Assembly: GCA_026692865.1 (NCBI GenBank)
Contig: JAPLNI010000057.1
Location: 396,476 to 460,475, forward strand
Reading direction: 5' to 3'
Source: Planctomycetota bacterium
Lineage (GTDB): Bacteria > Planctomycetota > Planctomycetia > Pirellulales > Pirellulaceae
Length of the DNA: 64,000 bases
Shown here: positions 19,364 to 27,775 of the stretch, piece by piece
How the letters are laid out: each line of letters starts with the position of its first letter
Numbering within the stretch: the stretch's first letter is position 1
Made by a program: the position numbers and the translations under genes
The notes under the pieces: generated by a model
What the model saw: the letters and a program-made list of their open reading frames with translations, nothing else
Told to the model about the DNA's origin: nothing
The model's database searches: none

Positions 19364-22300
19364 TTAGTGGTTGTACAAAAACGCAGGGCTGTTAATTAAT
19401 GCCCAGCTTATATCTTCAGCCGCCGTTACTTTTGCGTGCTGAGTTTGTGATTCGCTCTCCTTTACGTCCGCTCGTAAGTTAACCAATTTGGAATCGTCCA
19501 CAATTGGCTTTGAAAGCTTTTCAATTCGCCCGCGAAGCTTAACGACCAATTCGTCTTCGGGGAGCTTTTGTTTCTCTTTGGCTAAAGCTGCACTCAGCTT
19601 CTGCAGCTCGGGCGAGGATGTCTTGAAATACGAAAGGCCAGCTTCTGTAGCCTCCTTCGTTCTTCGTCCTTTAGGAGTGTTTGCCAAGTTTGCGAGCGAC
19701 TCGGAAAGGCCTAGCGAAGCCTCCACAGGCTCGTCCGATACGGCCAAACGGAAATGACCCAAGCGAAGTTTATCACCCTTGTGTTGTTGATGAATTTGCC
19801 ATTGCAAGTGCTCACCTGGCTTCAATTCCAATGGAGAAGCCAATTCAAAGACCGCCCAATGTTCGACTCCACCCGCTCCTGCAACGGCCCAACCACCTTG
19901 TTCGGTAGTGTTGTCGTTGATCGCAGCTTCCGGAGAGAAGCTCGCTTGGTCATAATCCGTAAAGCCTTTCGTGAACTTCAGCTTTCGCATCACGTCAGGC
20001 TTTTCGGTTTGCACAACATACAGTTCAAGTTCAGTCACCACAAAATTTCCATTGGAAGACAACCCAGGACCTTTCGCAGGGAGATCGTTTGCTGGAAGAG
20101 CTTCCAATCGAACTGCGGTAATCGGGCTACGTGGAGCCATGGTATCGATTATGTAGACACCTTTCGCCCCCTTTCCTTTTGCAGTAATCGAACGATCTGT
20201 TTGTTGGGTAAGAGTTGTTCCGGCGGACCCTTTCGCAGAAATCGACGGTAACAGATGCCAAAGGGTCTTGTTCATTTTTTCCTTCAGGAATGCTTCAAAC
20301 TTATCCGGTAGCACTTTCTCAAACGCTTCGACCGCTTTCGTCGCAACGCTTAGTCGTTCCAGTCTCGCCTTCTCGTCGGCTTCACGTGCTGGCTTGATTT
20401 CCGTTTCGCGAGCCAACAACTGCTGTTCGACTTCGCTTTTCTCAATCTTTGCGGCAGCTTCCAGCTTTGGCTTTTCTTCGGCCCACCAAGCTTCTTTCTC
20501 AGATACTTTTGCGACTAAACCTTCATGATCTGTTTGAATCTCTTTAAATACCGTCGAGGCCGCCTCTAGTTCGGTCACTGTCGCATGACGATTCAGTATC
20601 CGGAGAAACAACTCGTCAATAAGCTTCGCATCGTCGGCTGAATTTCGAGCGAGCTCTTGGATCGAATTCTTGTTGTTAGACAATGCAGCACCAAGAGTCG
20701 GTCCGCTTACAAGAGCCATGACGGAACCAAGTCGCAATTCGTTGGACCGTTCGCACTCACACACGCTTTCACGCGCTGGTCGGCCAAGATTATTCAAGAA
20801 CCCGTCCGGCAATCCATCTTGAGCATCAGCTAATGAAGCGGATCGAGTCCCCGGATCTAACCCAGGAATACTCGACGGCGATCCCGTCACTTGGTGAATC
20901 GCGTCAAAGAGGACCTCGGCGGGTAAACGACGCGGCATTGCGTGTGAATAATTTCTTTGATCATCGTTATTCCACTGATTGGATTCGATCGAGAGTTGAT
21001 AGACCTTTGAATTACAAATCGAACGAATAAGTTGCCGCACATCAAAATTACTCTCAATGAACTCTTTCTCGAGATGTGCGAGCAACTCGGGAATGCTAGC
21101 CGGGTTACCAGCGCGGATATCATCGATGGGTTCAATAAGTCCTTTACCAAGCAAGTAGCCCCACATCCGATTTACATAGCTGCGTGCAAAGTATTGGTTG
21201 TTACGACTGGTTAGCCAAGCTGCGAAGTCGGCTCTTCGCGACTTATCCGAAGGTTGCGCGTAGTCGCAATTGAATGGGAACTTCGGTTCAACAACTGCGT
21301 TCGTCTTCTGATGCTTCATTTCACCAGCACTCGAATCGGATACTTCCTCGTAAAGCGGCTTCGCTCCTTCGACTGCCGTACCAGCAATCGCCCGTTCGCC
21401 AGACTCAGGATCTTTCTTCAGTGAGACCTGTGAAAAGTAAGAAGCTGTTTCATAGTACTGGTCTTGAGTCCAACGTTCGAACGGATGGTCATGGCACTTG
21501 TTGCAATTGAAACGCACACCAAGAAACAGTTGCGTAGTATTCTCTACAAGATCTTCGGGAGTTCGAAGTGTCTTGTAATAGGAAGCGGGTGGGTTCACCC
21601 GATTCGAACCACTTGCGGTGAGAACTTCGTATACAAATTTGTCATAGGGCTTGTTTGATGACACGCTATCAAGAATCCATTCTCGGAATTGCTTAGCGCC
21701 ATCCTTACCCAAAAACTTCGAATTGACCATCAACAAGTCTGACCATTTATTGGTCCAATGAATATTGAAAGCTTGGCTTCCGAGCAACTCTTCGACGACA
21801 CGCTTTCGCTTATCTTTTGTCGGTGATGCATCTTCTAAGAAGGCTCGCACTTGTTCCGATGTTGGAGGTAGCCCGGTCAAGTCAAGATGAAGGCGACGCA
21901 AGAAATCGGTGTCATTACACAGGTCGGATGGTGTGATCTTCATCCGCTTCCACTTGTCGGAAACCAGTTTATCAATTGGACTTTCCAAATCCTGCTCTGC
22001 CCAAGTGAATCCGTCGCGATTCCCCATCACGGTCAATGTGGTTGCAGCGTACGCTCCTTCATAACGAGCGAGAACAGGAGCTTCACCGCGTCGTACCGCC
22101 AAGACTCTCTCCCCCTCTGTGATGGTTGCAACTTCGGTATTACCGCTTTCGACAAAAGACTCTCGAGTGACGTCGCGAGTCGTTCCATTTGCGTAGGTCG
22201 CGACGACTCTTATCGTTTGGCTTGATCCGATTTCTTCAACCACTGGATTGAATGGAAAGACTTCGATTTTCGTAACTCGAGGCGTTGTCATATCGAGCCG

Positions 22301-24502
22301 TGCACCGCCAGCGATCCATGCTCGCACGACCCGTGTCCGTACTTCGTGATCTTTCAGCACCTGCCCCCCAGCATGAGGCACCAATCCAAGCGGTTTGGTC
22401 ATCATAAGACTATCTCGGGGCGATGCAGGATTGAAACGTCTTCCGGCAAGATCATCTGTCAGAGCGCGAATGTCATAAATTGGATCGTAGCCACGCAGCG
22501 ATAGCTTGAAGCCACCTTTTCCAGCTTGTGCTCCGTGGCAAGTTCCCTGATTGCAACCAACTCGGGAAAGAATCGGATTGACGTCTCGTATAAAGTCAAC
22601 CTCCTCCTTGTTGCTTGGATTTACGGTAGTCATTATCGTTTGCGAGTGGGGCCCGATTTCTACTGAAATTTTTGCCGATCCGGTTTCTGATGGCTGAACC
22701 CAACCTCGCTTGGAAACGGATACAACTTGAGGCTCACTCACCTTGTAACTTACCTGGTCAGTTACGTCTACTAAGCGATGATCGTTGGTATGTGCTGTCA
22801 CCAGAATTTGAGTTGAATCATTCCATCGTGCAAGTTGAATCTCGGAAGGTTCCACCACGATTCGAACTATCTTCGCAGGATCCATTTTTATCGCGACTTC
22901 CGATGTGGATACGCTAGATGCAGGTACTTTATCGCTTGCTGGATCATTTTTAATTTCTAATGAAACACTTGCTGTCTGAGTAGCAGTCGCCGCATGGGCT
23001 GGAGGTACCTCGAAGTTAGCGATTTCTTTCTGATCTTCGACAGTCCATACACGGACTCTTCCATCGGATCCCGAGGCTGCCAATTGGCCTTGATGATCGA
23101 ATGCGATTGAGTAGATTGCGGAGCTATCAATTTTGATCTTCGCAAGCTCTTTGGATTTGGCAGACAGATAAGCATTGAGCTTTTCAACTTCTTTTTCGCT
23201 ACGTGACTGCGATCGCTTGGCGCTGATGGCTTTGATCTCCTCGGGCAAAACTCCCGAAAAATCGTAGGCCCAAACTCGGATTTCGCTTTTCCCGTCGAGG
23301 ACCGACGCAGCCGCCAATTGTTGGCCGTTGGGGCTAATTGCTACCGCAAAAATGCGTCCAGGAAGAGCGTCAAATTGTCGAATGAGATTCGAATCATCAC
23401 CAATCACGCGGGCGGTTTCTCGGAACACACGATAGACGCGCGGTATCCCGTCAGCTCCACCAACCAAGATCTCGTTTCGTTCGGGATGACGAGCCAGTGC
23501 TTGGATACCGCCGCGAAGAGCACCTGGAGTTATCGAAGTCACGTTATCAATAAATCGTTCGGTCTCAAGCTCCGTAAGCTTCACAGACATGTCGCGACCG
23601 CCAGAGACGAGATGCTTACCGTCGACAGAAAAAACAGTCGCTCTAGGCCAATCTTCGTGCGCTCGTTGAAAGAGTTTTTGTTCCCCAGTCAAAGCATCAA
23701 AAGCTCTGACTGTGTTATCGGTAAGTCCAACCGATACCAACGTAGAATCGGGAGACCAGTTCAAGCCAAAAATAGTGTCGCTTCCCACTGACTGACTCCG
23801 CACAAGAGTGCCATCCACGGCGTTCCACAACTGAATCTCACCGCTGATGCCAGGCTGTCCGCCGGAAACCGCTAAAAGCTTTCCATCTGGGGAATAGCGG
23901 ACAGTTTCAATACGCGGGCTGATACCGATTAGTCGTTGTTTGATTTGCCAATCTGAAGTTTTATAAATGATCGCTTCATGAAGTCCAGCAACAGCCAGAC
24001 TCTTCCCGTCGGGCGAAAAGTCAATCGAAGCAACGACTGGTGCTTGAACGTAGACCGGAGGATTGTCGGTCGAGTAGGAAGGCATCGCGGTCGAGTCATT
24101 GATCGCGCCCGCATCGATCCATTTTCGAATGACTTCAATCTCTTCGGGCTTCAATGGAGGGCCCTTCTTTGGCATCTCCGCATTGCCATCAACCGGGGTT
24201 ATCTCGTCAATGAGATAACTTGCATCGGAATGATTTGGCACAATCGCCGGGCTACCAGACTCACCACCACGTACTAAGGCAGCAAAGTCCGTCATCAAGT
24301 AGTCGCCATTCTTCAGCGCACTTTGATGGCATCCCATGCAGTTTGCACGAAAAATTGGAAGCACGTCATGGTGATAGCTGATTGACGTTTTCTGATCGGA
24401 GGCAAATGAATCTGAAGAAAAGCCGATGAACAGAATGCTGATGATCAGAATAAGGTGAAGCGTACTTCGCAGCACGCAAGCCGAATGGAGACTTAGAAAC
24501 AT
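19364..24502 (-). CDS. 1712-residue PSCyt1-WD40-Ig-like-PSCyt-DUF1549-DUF1553 protein
   Basis: A very large exported protein (signal peptide residues ~1-35). In order: a PSCyt1 cytochrome c domain with CMGCH (residues ~45-130); about seven WD40 blades (~140-510, for example QGQLAASGSDGRVRVWTVED); a bacterial Ig-like (BIG2) domain; a second cytochrome-like block with CNQGTCH, a CX4CH variant; another Ig-like segment; DUF1549/PSCyt2 (FLRRLHLDLTGLPPTSEQVR); DUF1553/PSD1 (FARSYVNRMWGYLLGKGLIE); and a C-terminal region in which coiled-coil, beta-sandwich-like and helical parts interrupt the PSD1 end. The family is characteristic of planctomycetes. Its biochemical role is unknown, though haem and DUF1501 partners suggest periplasmic redox or polymer processing. 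It is the upstream gene of a pair with the DUF1501 gene. Confidence 0.93.
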   Translation of the reverse strand: MFLSLHSACVLRSTLHLILIISILFIGFSSDSFASDQKTSISYHHDVLPIFRANCMGCHQSALKNGDYLMTDFAALVRGGESGSPAIVPNHSDASYLIDEITPVDGNAEMPKKGPPLKPEEIEVIRKWIDAGAINDSTAMPSYSTDNPPVYVQAPVVASIDFSPDGKSLAVAGLHEAIIYKTSDWQIKQRLIGISPRIETVRYSPDGKLLAVSGGQPGISGEIQLWNAVDGTLVRSQSVGSDTIFGLNWSPDSTLVSVGLTDNTVRAFDALTGEQKLFQRAHEDWPRATVFSVDGKHLVSGGRDMSVKLTELETERFIDNVTSITPGALRGGIQALARHPERNEILVGGADGIPRVYRVFRETARVIGDDSNLIRQFDALPGRIFAVAISPNGQQLAAASVLDGKSEIRVWAYDFSGVLPEEIKAISAKRSQSRSEKEVEKLNAYLSAKSKELAKIKIDSSAIYSIAFDHQGQLAASGSDGRVRVWTVEDQKEIANFEVPPAHAATATQTASVSLEIKNDPASDKVPASSVSTSEVAIKMDPAKIVRIVVEPSEIQLARWNDSTQILVTAHTNDHRLVDVTDQVSYKVSEPQVVSVSKRGWVQPSETGSAKISVEIGPHSQTIMTTVNPSNKEEVDFIRDVNPILSRVGCNQGTCHGAQAGKGGFKLSLRGYDPIYDIRALTDDLAGRRFNPASPRDSLMMTKPLGLVPHAGGQVLKDHEVRTRVVRAWIAGGARLDMTTPRVTKIEVFPFNPVVEEIGSSQTIRVVATYANGTTRDVTRESFVESGNTEVATITEGERVLAVRRGEAPVLARYEGAYAATTLTVMGNRDGFTWAEQDLESPIDKLVSDKWKRMKITPSDLCNDTDFLRRLHLDLTGLPPTSEQVRAFLEDASPTKDKRKRVVEELLGSQAFNIHWTNKWSDLLMVNSKFLGKDGAKQFREWILDSVSSNKPYDKFVYEVLTASGSNRVNPPASYYKTLRTPEDLVENTTQLFLGVRFNCNKCHDHPFERWTQDQYYETASYFSQVSLKKDPESGERAIAGTAVEGAKPLYEEVSDSSAGEMKHQKTNAVVEPKFPFNCDYAQPSDKSRRADFAAWLTSRNNQYFARSYVNRMWGYLLGKGLIEPIDDIRAGNPASIPELLAHLEKEFIESNFDVRQLIRSICNSKVYQLSIESNQWNNDDQRNYSHAMPRRLPAEVLFDAIHQVTGSPSSIPGLDPGTRSASLADAQDGLPDGFLNNLGRPARESVCECERSNELRLGSVMALVSGPTLGAALSNNKNSIQELARNSADDAKLIDELFLRILNRHATVTELEAASTVFKEIQTDHEGLVAKVSEKEAWWAEEKPKLEAAAKIEKSEVEQQLLARETEIKPAREADEKARLERLSVATKAVEAFEKVLPDKFEAFLKEKMNKTLWHLLPSISAKGSAGTTLTQQTDRSITAKGKGAKGVYIIDTMAPRSPITAVRLEALPANDLPAKGPGLSSNGNFVVTELELYVVQTEKPDVMRKLKFTKGFTDYDQASFSPEAAINDNTTEQGGWAVAGAGGVEHWAVFELASPLELKPGEHLQWQIHQQHKGDKLRLGHFRLAVSDEPVEASLGLSESLANLANTPKGRRTKEATEAGLSYFKTSSPELQKLSAALAKEKQKLPEDELVVKLRGRIEKLSKPIVDDSKLVNLRADVKESESQTQHAKVTAAEDISWALINSPAFLYNH

Positions 24503-24923
24503 ATTTGCGAAACCTCTTCATGCGAGTTGATTGACGCAAGCGATACCGTCATGGCAAACGATCCTATCGCAAGTTTCAAAACCGGACTTAGGTATAGGTA
24601 GGGATCAAGCATTATCAAGCTCGACGCGAGCCATGACATTGATCGGGAGTAACCGACCCTTGCAACGACACGCGAACGACCAGGACTCCGTTGATAGCGA
24701 TCAAGGTGGGATTGTACCACATTATTATGCGGCAGAATGCACTGGAAGTCTTGTGGAAAAGACGCAATCTTTTGTAAAAAACCAATAACTACAAGCTGGG
24801 CTGATTAATCCTTAGCCTATGGCGCTAGCAACGGGTTTCGACTTTGCCACAATTTTCAAGATAGCACCCGAGGCTAATCCCTACGGCTCAGAAAAAAACA
24901 CTTTTCATCACCCCTGGGATAGC
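24503..24923. other. Intergenic region with repeat-like inverted segment
   Basis: No gene is supported. TTAGCCT (24813-24819) is complementary to AGGCTAA (24871-24877), and AGCCTATGGCGCTAGC-AACGGG (24814-24835) resembles the segment at 7395-7418. This suggests a dispersed small element upstream of the giant cytochrome gene and downstream of the GDPD gene. Confidence 0.4.
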
Positions 24924-25736
24924 TCAGTTTGCGAGGTGCTTTCGAATGAAAGCTGGGCGATTAGTCGTGATTCCCATCGCTCCAAGAGTCTTGAAGTAGC
25001 TTGCGTCTTCCGGCAAGTCGACCGTCCATACGTGAAACTCTCTAAGCCCATGAGTCCTCAGAGTTTCAACAAACGATTCGGTCACAATATCGCGATTGCC
25101 TTGGGTGCCAAGCCCATCGGCCTTAGATTTTTTCAGCACCGCAACGACCTCGTTAAGTGTTGGAGTCCAAGAACCATTCTTCTTTTCTTGCTTGTAACCG
25201 GTAAGCCAATGGGCAGTGACTTCGGGTAGCGTTTCCTTGCAAGCGGCGACGGTTTCCTGATTAAAGGCAATGATCAGCAAATCTTTTGAATTCGGCTTGA
25301 AATGATCAAGTTGCTCTTTGAGGAAGGGGACAATCTCGGGACCCGTTTTGAGTTCAATTACAAAACGCTTTCCAGTCGGGATGACTTTCAAGACTTCAGC
25401 AAATGTCGGAATCGGCTCGCCGCGAAACTTTTTGTCTTTCCAACTCCCGTATTCTAGCGACCTAAGGTCTTCCAATGTCGAATCGGCAATTATCATCTTC
25501 TTGCCGCCCGTTCGTAGGGTATCTTTATCGTGAATACAAACGATCTGATTGTCTTTGGTGAGATAAAAATCACCTTCGACTCCATCTGCGTTCTGCTCCC
25601 ACGCCAGCCGGAATGCGGCGAGCGTGTTTTCCGGTGCATCAAACGACGCACCGCGATGGGCAACGATCATTTGCGCCAGGACAGGCGTAGCGAAAGAACT
25701 CAACACAAGACTCAAACAAATAGTAGAAAACTTCAT
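24924..25736 (-). CDS. Glycerophosphodiester phosphodiesterase family protein, exported
   Basis: GDPD enzymes hydrolyse glycerophosphodiesters to glycerol 3-phosphate and an alcohol. The active-site set is present: HRGASFDAPENT with the catalytic His, the metal-binding DGVEGDFYLTKDN, and CIHDKDTLRT with the second catalytic His. Later blocks are FVIELKTGPE and the closing FHVWTVDLPEDASYFKTLGA, MGITTNRPAFI. A signal peptide (MKFSTICLSLVLSSFATPVLA) puts it in the periplasm or outside. I choose the ATG at 25736; an ATG three codons upstream (25745) is equally possible. Likely role: salvage of phospholipid headgroups. It is a single-gene unit. Confidence 0.92.
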   Translation of the reverse strand: MKFSTICLSLVLSSFATPVLAQMIVAHRGASFDAPENTLAAFRLAWEQNADGVEGDFYLTKDNQIVCIHDKDTLRTGGKKMIIADSTLEDLRSLEYGSWKDKKFRGEPIPTFAEVLKVIPTGKRFVIELKTGPEIVPFLKEQLDHFKPNSKDLLIIAFNQETVAACKETLPEVTAHWLTGYKQEKKNGSWTPTLNEVVAVLKKSKADGLGTQGNRDIVTESFVETLRTHGLREFHVWTVDLPEDASYFKTLGAMGITTNRPAFIRKHLAN

Positions 25737-26271
25737 CTGACTCAAACAGGTTGGTAAGCGTGACTAAGTAAGAACACTCAAAAGCAGATGGGATCAATAG
25801 CGACTGCTCGAGCCTACGATAATCAAAAACAAAATATACCAAACGCGACGGCATATGTGACAGCATCCAGACGATCTTCATGACTTCATCACATTACAGC
25901 AAATGCATTCTCCGTCGCATTCTCCGTCGCAAGAAATTCTTACCAATATCAAATCATAACCAAACATCAGCCAGCCAACCCGAGTTTACTCATTGCTGTC
26001 GGTCAACCAAAGCCTCAGGCCTTGGGCGCAAACCGCACTATAGTCAATACATTTCGATAACGCATGTGGAAGCTGCGCGATAAGGATTCTCCTTTTTAAT
26101 TCACTAATCTCCACTTCAACAATGAAGTTTCGGATGATGAAATTGATGGTCTTTCAATAAAGTTGGCGATCTCCTATCAAGCCATGATTAATAACTAATT
26201 CATGCAAATTCGGTTGTATAATGCTGACTTCAATCGCGTATGGCGGTACACGGAAATGCTTAAACTCTTGT
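25737..26271. other. Intergenic region, no gene seen
   Basis: About 530 nt, AT-rich, no supported ORF. It contains a perfect + strand TATAAT at 26217-26222 (context GGTTGTATAATGC) with no recognisable -35 and no gene downstream. Transcription from it would run into the hairpin-rich element at 26272-26421. Confidence 0.4.
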
Positions 26272-26421
26272 CTAGTGCTTCGTCCAGATGAATAACAGGG
26301 TTTCAGCTGGTAGCAGATGTGTCGAGACATCTGAGCATAACAGCTGTTGCCATTATTTTCATCGACACCTGAATTCTCACGAATTCAGGTACATCAATTT
26401 TCACGTTGGATGAAGCACTAG
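26272..26421. mobile_element. 150-bp MITE-like element with terminal inverted repeats
   Basis: CTAGTGCTTCGTCCA (26272-26286) and TGGATGAAGCACTAG (26407-26421) are inverted repeats matching at 14 of 15 positions. Inside are the short palindromic repeat D (CAGATGT 26314-26320 / ACATCTG 26327-26333) and a perfect 10-bp hairpin ACCTGAATTC (26367-26376) / GAATTCAGGT (26381-26390) with a 4-nt loop. There is no ORF. It ends 14 nt from the stop of the DUF1552 gene, so it may also terminate that operon. Mobility is inferred from structure only; I see no clear target-site duplication. Confidence 0.55.
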
Positions 26422-26435
26422 TTTCGCGATTGCAA

Positions 26436-27719
26436 CTATACGCCGTCGATTCCCCGGATGCTGCTGCTAGTGCTGCTGCCGAATCGATCGATTTCGACGC
26501 CCATATTTCGCGCCAGCGCGACGAAAAGATTTGCTAAAGGGGTGTTATTCTTCGAGTCGTGAGCGACATAGCCTTGATGTTTCAAACCACCACCAGCGAC
26601 AAGAATTGGAAGGTTATGCCAATCATGAGCACTTGCATTACCAAGATTCGAACCGAATAAGACAGTTGTACTATCCAAAAGCGTGCGATCATTTTCGCGA
26701 ATCGATTGAAGCTTCGTCAAGAACTCTGCGAACGCGGTGAATTCGGCTTCTTCAATAATTTTCAACTCGTCAATCTTTTCTGGATCCTTACCGTGATGAC
26801 TTAGCCCATGCCAATCACTGTTCACGCCTGGGATTTTTGGAGCTGCGTTGAGTCCTTCTAAAGCAAACGTAATTGTACGCGTAGAGTCTGTTTGCAAAGC
26901 AAGTGCGATCATGTCGTAAAGCAGCCGTTGCTTGGCAATCGCATCGGACTTATCGATAATGTCAACAGGCAGTTTTGAGTCCACTTTCGGCTTTGGTTTT
27001 GTAATCCAACCTTCGGATTGTTGGAGTCGCGATTCGAGATCTCGTACTGCGGTGAGGTATTCTTCGATCTTCTCTTGATCACGATGCCCAACCTCGCGGG
27101 CCAGTTCAATCGCACGACCGCTTACCGTATCTAGAATACTTTTACCGCGACGAACACTTTGCATCTCGACTGCGACTTGTTGCTGCGACCCATCGATGAA
27201 CAAAGATGAAAACAATTTTGATGCAGATGAGATACCCGGTATTGAAACTCCATTGGAACTCCACGACAAAGAAGATCCTCCCGTTGTTGACAAGGTCAAA
27301 TATGGATAACGAGTTTCAGTACCGATCTTTTGTGCAATTTGCTGGTCTAGAGAAATGGAGTTCTTGAATCCAGCGAGACCTGGCCGTTGCGCAGAAGTAA
27401 GCCACGTGAGTTCCGACGCATGGCCGTTATTTCCTTGCTGATTTGGATGTGAGAGTCCCGAGAAAACGGTGATTTGATTCTGAAACGATTCCAGCTTCTT
27501 CAGATAAGGAGTTGTCGCAAAATCTTTGGTCTCGTTTTCGGGGAACAGGTGCGGCGTGTGAAAGCCGAGGCCTGCACACATCGCAACGAATCGCTTAGGA
27601 GTAGCCGCAGTCGCACTCGCTGCTAATGCTTGTTGACCGAACGATGGACCCATCGCGTCTAGAAGCGGAAGCGCGATAGCAGCCGCTCCGGTGCCGCGAA
27701 GGAATTTCCTGCGGTCCAT
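26436..27719 (-). CDS. DUF1552 family protein (Tat-exported)
   Basis: DUF1552 proteins occur widely in planctomycetes next to DUF1592/1588 proteins. They are Tat-exported and of unknown activity. The signal is MDRRKFLRGTGAAAIALPLL. Diagnostic segments are RFVAMCAGLGFHTPHLFPE, ITVFSGLSHPNQQGNNGHAS, FKNSISLDQQIAQKIG, GKSILDTVSGRA and TTVLFGSNLGNASAHDWHNL, ending with NLFVALARNMGVEIDRFG. I start it at the ATG at 27719, where the Tat signal begins, 56 nt after the upstream gene's stop. The frame is open to 27809, which would overlap that gene. It is probably co-transcribed with and functionally tied to the DUF1592-type gene. Confidence 0.93.
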   Translation of the reverse strand: MDRRKFLRGTGAAAIALPLLDAMGPSFGQQALAASATAATPKRFVAMCAGLGFHTPHLFPENETKDFATTPYLKKLESFQNQITVFSGLSHPNQQGNNGHASELTWLTSAQRPGLAGFKNSISLDQQIAQKIGTETRYPYLTLSTTGGSSLSWSSNGVSIPGISSASKLFSSLFIDGSQQQVAVEMQSVRRGKSILDTVSGRAIELAREVGHRDQEKIEEYLTAVRDLESRLQQSEGWITKPKPKVDSKLPVDIIDKSDAIAKQRLLYDMIALALQTDSTRTITFALEGLNAAPKIPGVNSDWHGLSHHGKDPEKIDELKIIEEAEFTAFAEFLTKLQSIRENDRTLLDSTTVLFGSNLGNASAHDWHNLPILVAGGGLKHQGYVAHDSKNNTPLANLFVALARNMGVEIDRFGSSTSSSIRGIDGV

Positions 27720-27775
27720 TGAACGCCGCAAAATCACGTTTGGTACATTGTTGTTTCGGTCCACAGTACTGGTTC

